Origin: Faecalicatena_A orotica
Lineage (GTDB): Bacteria > Bacillota > Clostridia > Lachnospirales > Lachnospiraceae
Length of the DNA stretch: 64,000 nucleotides
Direction: 5' to 3' (one strand)
Assembly: GCF_040545875.1 (NCBI RefSeq)
Contig: NZ_JBEPMR010000001.1
The position numbers were made by a program, and so were the translations under genes. The notes under the pieces were generated by a model that saw only the letters and a list, made by a program, of their open reading frames with translations, was not told where the DNA came from and ran no database searches. Position 1 is the first letter of the stretch. Each line of letters starts with the position of its first letter. Below, in pieces: positions 8,048-15,181 of the stretch.

Positions 8048-9229
8048 TTATTCTGTCAATACATGCTGCAGTGTATCCGCAAGGACTTCCATCGCGTTTT
8101 TCATCTCTTCCACTGTATTTGTCTGTGCCCCCGCCTCGATCAGAAGTGATTTAGGCAGCAAATGCAGGTTGTACCTGTAGCCTCTAAGGTAGATATGCCT
8201 GACAAAACCGGGATGCAGACTCTCGGAAGCCAGTTCCATCTGAAGTGAAAACGCCAGATTATCCTGAATATACGGATTGTAAAGATAAGAAATATCTCCA
8301 TTCGTTCTCGTCCGGCTTAATCCGTTAAAATACATGATCTTGGCGGTCGGTTTCCCGTTTACCTCGGTAACAAGGTGTGTACCCTCCGCCACACCATCCC
8401 TGTGCAGGTCTATCGCCACTTCCAGTGTAGGGTTCGCTTCAATAAGCGGACGGACCGATGCCTCTGCATTTTCGTATGCATTACTCCTGTCGAGCTGTCC
8501 GTTGATGATATCATAAACACCGGTATCATGTATAGTCTCTATCCCTTTTTCATTCAAAAGCTGGCATAAATAATCTCCGACCCCTACAATGCTCGTACTT
8601 GGATCACCGGGAGTTGAATCGGCAAATTCTTCCTGAGAATGTGTATGGAAAATCAGCACCTTGGGACCGCCCGTACTCTTGTCTATTTTCATACTCCTGC
8701 TAAGCAGATCATCAACATTCAGCTGGTCAGGACCAATCATAGTCGAACTGTCCACGGTATAAAAATTACTGAGCAGATAGTCAAAATCCCTCAGTTTCTC
8801 AATCGACATATCAATAGGCGACTGTCCCTGCTCCACAGAAGGTTCCTGCTTTGCCAGTGTATCATCCCCTATCAGCTTTCCATTCTCATCTACCATATTT
8901 TCATCATCTGCCTGGCTTTTCAGAATCTTTGCTATCGTTTCCTCATCCTCCATCGCAGATTCATAGGGCTTTTTCTGCTCCACATATTTCACAAGGGGAA
9001 TCCATGAAAGTGCCCTCTCTTTTATCCATTCCGCCGCCGTTGGCCCCGGCTCCTTTTTCAGATATGCCAGACCCGGCATGTACATCTCTTCTGTATATTT
9101 CAAAACCATTTTCTGGCTTTCATATTTGAACTCATTCATCCTGTTTTTACTGCATATGTAAAACATACTGAGACAAGCCAGCACGCCAAAAGCAGCCAGA
9201 ACAATGCGGAGAACTGCTGTTTGTTTCAT
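8048..9229 (-). CDS. spoIIP: Stage II sporulation protein P (peptidoglycan amidase/endopeptidase)
   Basis: A 393-residue, membrane-anchored cell-wall hydrolase that works with SpoIID and SpoIIM to drive forespore engulfment. An N-terminal membrane segment (LRIVLAAFGVLACLSMFYIC) is followed by a linker and the C-terminal SpoIIP domain with metal-ligand motifs VLIFHTHSQEEF, AIDLHRDG and LLIEAGAQTNT. The frame is open to 9316, but GAAGGCGG lies just before the ATG at 9229, which begins directly with the membrane helix, so that start is preferred. It follows gpr, the conserved gpr-spoIIP order in endospore formers. Expression in the mother cell/forespore programme is known for the family. Confidence 0.95.
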   Translation of the reverse strand: MKQTAVLRIVLAAFGVLACLSMFYICSKNRMNEFKYESQKMVLKYTEEMYMPGLAYLKKEPGPTAAEWIKERALSWIPLVKYVEQKKPYESAMEDEETIAKILKSQADDENMVDENGKLIGDDTLAKQEPSVEQGQSPIDMSIEKLRDFDYLLSNFYTVDSSTMIGPDQLNVDDLLSRSMKIDKSTGGPKVLIFHTHSQEEFADSTPGDPSTSIVGVGDYLCQLLNEKGIETIHDTGVYDIINGQLDRSNAYENAEASVRPLIEANPTLEVAIDLHRDGVAEGTHLVTEVNGKPTAKIMYFNGLSRTRTNGDISYLYNPYIQDNLAFSLQMELASESLHPGFVRHIYLRGYRYNLHLLPKSLLIEAGAQTNTVEEMKNAMEVLADTLQHVLTE

Positions 9230-9322
9230 ATACCGCCTTCTTTCCAGAGGAATCCGGGCAAAGGCCGCCTTACAGAGAAGGGGGAAATGCCCTTCTCCAT
9301 ATATATGACCTTCCAATGCTTA

Positions 9323-10303
9323 TTATGCCTGCCCGGCATTGTTAAACAGCAGATTAAGCCCCTCTGATATTGTATAGCTGATCTGTTTCACCATCTCATC
9401 CACATCTTTCGGCGTTACAAACATACCATTCAGGTGCGGGGATATCAGTTCTTTTACAAGTTCATACTTCTCCGCAGCATTATAAGTACGCAGAACGTCC
9501 CCTACACCTTTAAGCATCTCGGATGTTTCAAGAGCGTTAATCAGATTTTCCATCGTATCATTTACAATGGTTGCGGCATCCACAACCGTAGGCACACCGA
9601 TTCCGATAACAGGGACCCCCAGCGACTCCTTTGTCAGCCCATTCCTGTGGTTTCCCACACCGGACCCGGGATGTATCCCCGTATCGGCAATCTGAATTGT
9701 CCGGTTCAGTCTCCGGCTGTTTCTGGCTGCCAGCGCATCAATCGCAATCACCAGGTCCGGATCCGTTTCATCCACAACCCCCTTCACGATTTCCACCGTC
9801 TCCATACCAGTCTGCCCCATAACACCGGGTACTATGGCACTCACCAGATTCGCATGCTCCATCCCCATCGCATATTTTCCATATTCCTTCACAATATGCC
9901 TTGTCACACAGAGGTTATCTACGACATGCGGGCCCAAAGCATCCGGCGTCACCTGACGGTTGCCGAGCCCGACAATCAGAACCGACAGGTCTTCTTTATC
10001 CATCAGGCCCAGCTTTTCAATGAGTTCCTGGATATAACCCGCCAGCTCCTCAGAAATCTCTCTGTGATACCCTTCATCCGGCACAGCCATGTTCGGAGCC
10101 TCCACCGTCAGATAGGTGCCCACCGGCTTGCCCATGACCTTGGCCCCCTTCTCCGTCTCAATGCGTACTCTGGAAATCCGGATCTCCCGTTCCTCATCGT
10201 ACTCCTCTTCAAGAACAACTCCCTGCACTTCCACGTTGTCTGACTCAAACCGCTCCTTTTCTTCCAGAGCAAGGTCTGTTCTTACACTATACTTTTCCAA
10301 CAT
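9323..10303 (-). CDS. gpr: GPR endopeptidase (spore protease)
   Basis: A 326-residue germination protease that degrades small acid-soluble spore proteins. The N-terminal YSVRTDLALE segment is the characteristic zymogen-processing region. The conserved acidic motifs VTPDALGP and VIAIDALAARN correspond to the catalytic aspartates of this aspartic-type peptidase family. The frame also allows a TTG at 10309, but GAGGA is spaced for the ATG at 10303. It lies directly upstream of spoIIP and is divergent from rpsT, the standard order in Clostridia. Forespore expression is expected, though I could not identify a convincing sigma-G promoter by eye. Confidence 0.95.
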   Translation of the reverse strand: MLEKYSVRTDLALEEKERFESDNVEVQGVVLEEEYDEEREIRISRVRIETEKGAKVMGKPVGTYLTVEAPNMAVPDEGYHREISEELAGYIQELIEKLGLMDKEDLSVLIVGLGNRQVTPDALGPHVVDNLCVTRHIVKEYGKYAMGMEHANLVSAIVPGVMGQTGMETVEIVKGVVDETDPDLVIAIDALAARNSRRLNRTIQIADTGIHPGSGVGNHRNGLTKESLGVPVIGIGVPTVVDAATIVNDTMENLINALETSEMLKGVGDVLRTYNAAEKYELVKELISPHLNGMFVTPKDVDEMVKQISYTISEGLNLLFNNAGQA

Positions 10304-10376
10304 CTTCAAATCCTCGCTTTTCCTTTACCTCATTTTCATTTATTGCTAGTTTTTACAATAATTTAGGAAATATGTA

Positions 10377-10405
10377 TTGACAACCTTTGTTCCTTATCAT
10401 AAAAT
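10377..10405 (+). promoter_or_regulatory. Sigma-A promoter of rpsT
   Basis: A consensus TTGACA (10377-10382) and TAAAAT (10400-10405) are separated by exactly 17 bases. Transcription would begin near 10412 and leave a leader of about 90 nt, where S20-type autoregulation could act. Confidence 0.85.
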
Positions 10406-10500
10406 GAATGAGTATGTTCCGCTAAGAACGTCCGTGTCCGATTCTTACGGAATCATGAAAATCACTATTTGAAAATTTCACATATTTGGAGGTGTACAGA

Positions 10501-10764
10501 TTGGCTAACATTAAATCTGCTAAAAAGAGAATTTTAGTTAACGAAACAAAAGCTGCAAGAAACAAAGCAATCAAGTCCAGAGTTAAGACTGCCGTAAAGA
10601 AAGTAGAGGCTGCAGTAGCACAGAAGGACGCTGCAACAGCAAAGACAGCATTACAGGCTGCCATTAAAGAGATTTCTAAAGCTGGAAGCAAAGGTGTTTA
10701 TCATAAAAATACCGTTTCAAGAAAAATCTCCCGTTTATCAAAAGCTGTAAACGAGATTGCTTAA
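10501..10764 (+). CDS. rpsT: 30S ribosomal protein S20
   Basis: An 87-residue, Lys/Ala-rich protein that binds 16S rRNA in the small subunit body. The N-terminus ANIKSAKKRILVNE and the C-terminal KNTVSRKISRLSKAV are classical S20. Initiation is at a TTG at 10501, since GGAGG (10488-10492) is placed 8 nt upstream and no ATG is available; rare start codons are common for S20 and limit its expression. The gene is monocistronic, with a strong promoter and terminator, and divergent from gpr. Confidence 0.97.
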   Translation: MANIKSAKKRILVNETKAARNKAIKSRVKTAVKKVEAAVAQKDAATAKTALQAAIKEISKAGSKGVYHKNTVSRKISRLSKAVNEIA

Positions 10765-10785
10765 TTTTTGAAATAATAGAATCAA

Positions 10786-10818
10786 AGCACCCACTCCCGT
10801 CAGGTGGATGCTTTTTTT
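10786..10818 (+). terminator. rpsT Rho-independent terminator
   Basis: A 9-bp stem with one mismatch (AGCACCCAC at 10786-10794, GTGGATGCT at 10804-10812) is followed by seven T residues, 22 nt after the rpsT stop. Confidence 0.88.
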
Positions 10819-10936
10819 ATTTCATAGGAAAGTACGTCCTATGAAATAAAAAACCCTCCGGGGGACGCGCACTGCGGCGTATAAGGCAGATGTCGCAGAG
10901 CGAACGCCGCAGGCGCGAGTTTCGCAAGCGAAACTC
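10816..10936. repeat. Cluster of three intergenic hairpins
   Basis: Three inverted repeats lie head to tail: a 14-bp perfect stem (10816-10829 with 10837-10850), a G+C-rich stem with one bulged A (10866-10880 with 10904-10917) and a perfect 8-bp stem GAGTTTCG/CGAAACTC (10917-10936). They fill the gap between rpsT and the convergent phosphoribosyltransferase gene. The word CATAGGACGTAC in the first stem also occurs in the mini-element at 52634-52670, suggesting a dispersed palindromic family. A CCCCCGGAGGG-T6 segment on the minus strand could act as a weak terminator. Confidence 0.6.
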
Positions 10937-10952
10937 TATTTTATGTCAATCT

Positions 10953-11594
10953 TTATAGTTTCGCATATCCGAAACTGTTAATTAGTCCTTCGATCTTCTG
11001 CCCTGCCTTGCACATCGGACATTCATTGGGGGCATATACCTGATAATTCGGCAGGTCTGAGCTTGTAAAGATCGTCTTTACTTCCATCCCGGCTACCTTG
11101 GAAATCGCGCTGAACACACAGCAGATCCCACAGACAACGCCGCCGTAATAGAGAACCGATTCGATTGCCTGATAAGCCAGTGCGCCTGTCGCCATCGAAT
11201 CTGTGAGTATCAGCACCTGCTTTCCCTGGATCATCCTCTGATTGTTATCCCTGAACAGAATCTGGCCGGAAGAATCGAATTCCGGAGTTACCACGGAAAT
11301 ATTATTCCCCCCGCTCATAGACGCATTCGTACTGTCAGCAAGAGCCTCTGCCATGAAAGTACCGATCACCTCGGTATTCTTCAGGCAGACTATTGTATCC
11401 ACCATCGTATTCATCAGATACTCCGAGGCCAGAGTCCTTGCAGTCTCCCGGGCATTATTGTGGCGTGTTTTAACAGTAGACATGTCAATATAAGTATTCA
11501 CATGTGAGTGTCTGGTTGCAAAGTGGCCGCTCATAATCTTAATACGGGCCTTGGGGTTCTTCGTTGAGCGAAGATTCATTAATCTTTCATCCAT
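10953..11594 (-). CDS. Phosphoribosyltransferase-like protein (PyrE-related fold)
   Basis: A 213-residue protein resembling orotate phosphoribosyltransferases. The PRPP-loop equivalent is VLILTDSMATGALAYQ near residues 128-143, where the usual paired acidic residues of type-I PRTases are replaced by D-S, so catalysis is uncertain. A C-terminal CPMC motif (APNECPMCKAG) could bind a metal or be redox-active. It is not part of a pyrimidine operon here; pyrB-pyrI lie 42 kb away. The ATG at 11594 follows GGGAG. Such stand-alone PyrE-like proteins are common in Lachnospiraceae. Substrate is unknown and a regulatory role is possible. Confidence 0.7.
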   Translation of the reverse strand: MDERLMNLRSTKNPKARIKIMSGHFATRHSHVNTYIDMSTVKTRHNNARETARTLASEYLMNTMVDTIVCLKNTEVIGTFMAEALADSTNASMSGGNNISVVTPEFDSSGQILFRDNNQRMIQGKQVLILTDSMATGALAYQAIESVLYYGGVVCGICCVFSAISKVAGMEVKTIFTSSDLPNYQVYAPNECPMCKAGQKIEGLINSFGYAKL

Positions 11595-11681
11595 ACTGCC
11601 ATCTCCCTTCTGGTAAAAACAAAAAGCTTTTCCTCAAATCTTACTAATCTTATTTTACCATATACAGGAAGAAAAGTGCAG

Positions 11682-13064
11682 TTAAATTATTTTTTTCGGG
11701 TCCTTCACATCTTTCAGCGCCGGCCAGACTGTAATCAGCATCGTGACAAAGCTGGCAGTCCCCCCGATCGCATTCGATACCGGCTCAGCCCAGAATACGC
11801 CTGCGGTCCCCATCCCATTGATCATTGGAAATAAGAGCGTCAAAGGGATGACTATAATCACTTTTCTAAACAGAGAAAAGAAAACAGCCTGCCTGGCACG
11901 ATTCAGTGCCACATAGGTCGACTGTCCGGAAAACTGCAGCGCCATCATAAAGATACCGCAGAAATAGATCCTCATTGCAGGCACACCAGCCTGAATCAGT
12001 TCCGGTTCACTTGTAAACAGGCCCAGAAAGAATGACGGTGCAAAGAAAAGGACAGCCCACATCAGGCAGGTAAATATGATACAGCTCCCTGACATGAATT
12101 TGATCGCCTTTTTTACTCTGTCATAACAGCCTGCCCCGTAATTGTAACTAATCACCGGCTGTGCACCGGATGTCAGGCCAGTCACAGGCATAGTGATGAT
12201 CTCCCTCACAGAATTGATGACCGTCATAATCCCCACATATAAGTCTCCCCCGTACCGGGACAGGGTCGCATTGCAGACAATCTGGACGGCGCCGTTCGTC
12301 ACGGACATTACGAAACCAGAAGTTCCCAGTGCGGTTATTTCTTTCACAAGAGACTTACTCAGCCGCATAGAACTGCGGTCCAGTGTCAGTATCGCCTTTT
12401 CCCCTGTCAGGAATTTCAGAACCCAGACGGCAGAGAGTCCCTGCGAAATAACCGTTGCAATTGCAGCTCCCCTGACCCCCATATGAAAAACAAAAATCAA
12501 AAGCGGGTCCAGAATGATATTCGTTACAGCTCCGAGAATGACCGTCAGCATCCCCATCCTGCCAAATCCCTGTGCATTGATAAAATTATTCATGCCCAGA
12601 CTGATCATGACAAATATCGTTCCGAACAGATAGATTGTGATATAAGAATCCGCATACGGGAAGGTCACATTACTTGCCCCGAACATGTAGAGAAGCGGCT
12701 TCTTGAATACAAGGCAGAGAAACATCAGTACTACACCCGTAAGAAGCAGCATGGAAAAAGAATTTCCCATGACTTTCTTTGCCTTCTCTTCCTCATGGGC
12801 GCCTCTTGCAATGGAGCACAGAGGTGCCCCGCCCATCCCGAACAAATTTGCAAAAGCCGTGATGACCGTAATAATTGGGAGAGTCAGCCCGATGCCTGTC
12901 AGAGCCTCTGCGGATGTATGGGGGATATGACCAATGTAGATTCTGTCTACAATGCTGTAGAGTACATTAATCAGCTGTGCCAGCGTCATAGGGAGTGCGA
13001 GCCCCAAAATATTACCGGCAATACTGCCCTGGCTGAAATCATTTTTTTCTGTCACATAAACCAC
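11682..13064 (-). CDS. MATE family efflux transporter
   Basis: A membrane protein of about 460 residues with MATE features: GLALPMTLAQLINVLYSIVD at the N-terminus, the IYIGHIP loop and a second six-helix bundle with the VISYNYGAG motif. It is distinct from the two other MATE genes in the window. The start is unclear: the longest frame opens with a GTG inside the ilvC terminator stem, which is unlikely. GTG codons at 13064 and 13055 are better, with only a weak GAAAGAG site. No good promoter is visible, so it may depend on readthrough from ilvC. Substrate unknown. Confidence 0.85.
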   Translation of the reverse strand: MVYVTEKNDFSQGSIAGNILGLALPMTLAQLINVLYSIVDRIYIGHIPHTSAEALTGIGLTLPIITVITAFANLFGMGGAPLCSIARGAHEEEKAKKVMGNSFSMLLLTGVVLMFLCLVFKKPLLYMFGASNVTFPYADSYITIYLFGTIFVMISLGMNNFINAQGFGRMGMLTVILGAVTNIILDPLLIFVFHMGVRGAAIATVISQGLSAVWVLKFLTGEKAILTLDRSSMRLSKSLVKEITALGTSGFVMSVTNGAVQIVCNATLSRYGGDLYVGIMTVINSVREIITMPVTGLTSGAQPVISYNYGAGCYDRVKKAIKFMSGSCIIFTCLMWAVLFFAPSFFLGLFTSEPELIQAGVPAMRIYFCGIFMMALQFSGQSTYVALNRARQAVFFSLFRKVIIVIPLTLLFPMINGMGTAGVFWAEPVSNAIGGTASFVTMLITVWPALKDVKDPKKII

Positions 13065-13076
13065 TCTTTCATGCAA

Positions 13077-13113
13077 GGAAACCCCAGCGCCTGTTATAAG
13101 GCGCCGGGGTTCC
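13077..13113 (-). terminator. Hairpin after ilvC
   Basis: Arms 13077-13091 and 13100-13113 form a strong G+C-rich stem with one bulge and one G-U pair in the minus-strand RNA, 37 nt past the ilvC stop. The tail is only TTTCCTTG, so termination may be partial, allowing readthrough into the MATE gene. Confidence 0.6.
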
Positions 13114-13149
13114 ACGTATTTTTCTAATCTCCCGTCATTCCTGAAAAGA

Positions 13150-14169
13150 TTAGTTATTGATCAGCTTATCTTCATCACTCCAGCTGTAAAGCTTTCTTAC
13201 TTCCTCGCCGACTTTCTCCGCCGGATGCTCAGCTGCAAGCTTTCTCATCGCTCTGAAGTGAGCCTGGCCGCCTGCTTCTGACATATCAAGCAGGAAGTCT
13301 TTTGCAAATGTACCGTCCTGAATGTCGCTTAAGATCTTCTTCATGTTCTTCTTAGTCTCGTCTGTAATGATCTTAGGTCCTGTTATATAATCACCATACT
13401 CAGCTGTGTTAGAGATAGAATATCTCATTCCTGAGAATCCTGACTGATAGATCAGGTCAACAATCAGCTTCATCTCATGGATACATTCAAAGTAAGCATT
13501 TCTCGGATCATATCCTGCTTCTACCAGAGTCTCGAATCCTGCCTGCATCAGTGCACATACACCACCGCAAAGAACTGCCTGCTCTCCGAAAAGGTCTGTC
13601 TCTGTCTCTGTTCTGAATGTTGTCTCTAATACACCTGCTCTTGCCCCACCGATTCCGAGTGCATATGCCAGTGCCTTATCAAGAGCCTTTCCTGATGCAT
13701 CCTGCTGTACAGCTACAAGACAAGGAACACCCTTTCCTGCCTGGTACTCACTTCTTACAGTGTGTCCCGGTCCCTTAGGCGCGATCATAGTAACGTCTAC
13801 ATACGGAGGCGGTACGATCTGTCCGAAGTGGATTGCAAAGCCGTGTGCGAACATCAGCATATTGCCTTCTTCCAGATTTGGCTCAATGTCTTTTTTGTAC
13901 ATTGCAGCCTGTTTCTCATCGTTGATCAGAATCATGATGATATCTGCTTTCTTAGCAGCCTCTGCTGCCGTAAATACCTCGAATCCCTGTTCTTCTGCTT
14001 TCTTCCATGACTTGCTGCCCTCATAAAGACCGATGATAACGCTGCATCCTGATTCTTTTAAGTTCAAAGCATGTGCGTGTCCCTGGCTTCCGTAACCAAT
14101 AACTGCGATTGTCTTGCCTTCTAACATGGAAAGGTTACAATCTTCCTGATAATAAATTTTTGCTGCCAT
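13150..14169 (-). CDS. ilvC: Ketol-acid reductoisomerase
   Basis: A 339-residue class I KARI, converting acetolactate or acetohydroxybutyrate to the dihydroxy acids of valine, leucine and isoleucine synthesis. The Rossmann motif GYGSQG is at residues 25-30, and the Mg-binding acidic cluster lies in TETETDLFGEQ. The cofactor loop reads GLYEGSKSW at 47-55, with Tyr where many NADPH-type enzymes carry Arg. The start at 14169 follows AGGAGG. It follows ilvN with a 157-nt gap, a normal ilv order, although ilvB is not in the window. Confidence 0.95.
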   Translation of the reverse strand: MAAKIYYQEDCNLSMLEGKTIAVIGYGSQGHAHALNLKESGCSVIIGLYEGSKSWKKAEEQGFEVFTAAEAAKKADIIMILINDEKQAAMYKKDIEPNLEEGNMLMFAHGFAIHFGQIVPPPYVDVTMIAPKGPGHTVRSEYQAGKGVPCLVAVQQDASGKALDKALAYALGIGGARAGVLETTFRTETETDLFGEQAVLCGGVCALMQAGFETLVEAGYDPRNAYFECIHEMKLIVDLIYQSGFSGMRYSISNTAEYGDYITGPKIITDETKKNMKKILSDIQDGTFAKDFLLDMSEAGGQAHFRAMRKLAAEHPAEKVGEEVRKLYSWSDEDKLINN

Positions 14170-14326
14170 TTTAATCTTCCTCCTAATTCTTTTTCATCAG
14201 AGCTTTTGTCTGATGATACATTACTTTGTATTGAACATCCCCTGCCCAATAGATTTATGAGTTAAAGGCGCTCTGCCTCTAGCTTCCGGTAGTCTTACCT
14301 GCACTTTTCCACGGTACCGGCCATAC

Positions 14327-14827
14327 TCAGTCGATGAATGTGACGTCCTTGATGCCTCTCGCCAGACCGGTGATTCCTGTTCTTGCCAGTTCCAGAATCT
14401 CATATCCGTCCAGAAGATTCAAAAATGCTTCCAGCTTGGACTGGTTCCCTGTCAGTTCGATGATCATGGACTCCTTCTCGACATCTACAATCTTGGCCCT
14501 GAAGATATCTGCGATAGAGATTACTTCCGGACGCTGTGCAGCGTTGGCGCGGATCTTCACCATAATCAGCTCCCGGTAAACGGATTCCCCGTCTTTGAGG
14601 ACTTTGATTTCAATGACATCCTCCAGCTTGCGGACCTGCTTCTCAATCTGGGAAAGGATCAGCTCATCTCCGCTTGCCACTACAGTGATTCTTGTAAATC
14701 TTGGATCTGCAGTCATGCCTGCAGTGATACTGTCAATGCTGTAGCCTCTTCTGCTGAAAAGACCCGCAATCCGGCTCAGTACACCTGGATTGTTATCAAC
14801 CAGCAATGAATAAACCTGTCTTCTCAT
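14327..14827 (-). CDS. ilvN: Acetolactate synthase small (regulatory) subunit
   Basis: A 166-residue regulatory subunit that activates the catalytic subunit and confers valine feedback inhibition. The N-terminal ACT domain begins RRQVYSLLVDNNPGVLSRIAG, with the GLFSRRGYSIDSI motif, and the C-terminal domain carries the RTGITGLARG segment. An ATG exists at 14851, but the conserved family start and the GTAGGGA site favour 14827. The catalytic ilvB is absent nearby, so the subunits are encoded apart. A strong promoter lies at 14890-14918; ilvC follows in the same direction. Confidence 0.94.
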   Translation of the reverse strand: MRRQVYSLLVDNNPGVLSRIAGLFSRRGYSIDSITAGMTADPRFTRITVVASGDELILSQIEKQVRKLEDVIEIKVLKDGESVYRELIMVKIRANAAQRPEVISIADIFRAKIVDVEKESMIIELTGNQSKLEAFLNLLDGYEILELARTGITGLARGIKDVTFID

Positions 14828-14863
14828 ATGCTTCCCTACTTTCTTAAACAACTTCAGAAATGC

Positions 14864-14888
14864 AAAAACAGAGTGCGTTCTGTTTTTT
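14864..14888 (-). terminator. Terminator of the NRPS operon
   Basis: A 9-bp stem AAAAACAGA/TCTGTTTTT with a 6-base loop lies 48 nt after the ACP stop and carries its own U-rich 3' arm on the minus strand. It closes the NRPS operon. The ilvN promoter would start RNA inside the 5' arm, so ilv transcripts would lack a full stem. Confidence 0.6.
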
Positions 14889-14889
14889 A

Positions 14890-14918
14890 ATCATATCAAG
14901 TTCCATTTTCTTTGTCAA
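14890..14918 (-). promoter_or_regulatory. Sigma-A promoter of ilvN-ilvC
   Basis: On the minus strand a perfect TTGACA and TATGAT are separated by exactly 17 bases. It lies between the ACP stop and the terminator-like hairpin and should drive ilvN with a leader of about 55 nt. Confidence 0.85.
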
Positions 14919-14935
14919 GAGCTTTTCAGAATTTC

Positions 14936-15181
14936 TTATTTTTTATCTGCTTCCCATTTCTTCATATACTGAATAACATCTCTCACTACCATAAGGTTGC
15001 GGACATCCTTCATCGGTATCTCCGCCTGAAATCTTTCTTCAAATGCACATACAAGGTTTGCTACATCCATTGAATTCAGCGCCAGGTCCTTCACAAACTC
15101 TGTATCCATCGTCAGGTGCTGTACGCCTGTCACCTCATCTACAATTTCTTCTACGATGTGCAGCATTTCCTCCTCTGTCAT
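14936..15181 (-). CDS. Acyl carrier protein of the NRPS operon
   Basis: An 81-residue stand-alone carrier protein. The 4'-phosphopantetheine attachment serine is S37 in DLALNSMDVANL, a variant of the usual DSL motif, within an acidic four-helix-type sequence. The start overlaps the ligase stop by four nucleotides (ATGA), with GGAAGG upstream, showing translational coupling. With the ligase directly upstream and an NRPS that begins with a condensation domain, the likely job is to carry an activated acyl group to the NRPS. It is probably not the housekeeping fatty-acid ACP, given this context and the divergent motif. No phosphopantetheinyl transferase is seen in the window. Confidence 0.88.
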   Translation of the reverse strand: MTEEEMLHIVEEIVDEVTGVQHLTMDTEFVKDLALNSMDVANLVCAFEERFQAEIPMKDVRNLMVVRDVIQYMKKWEADKK

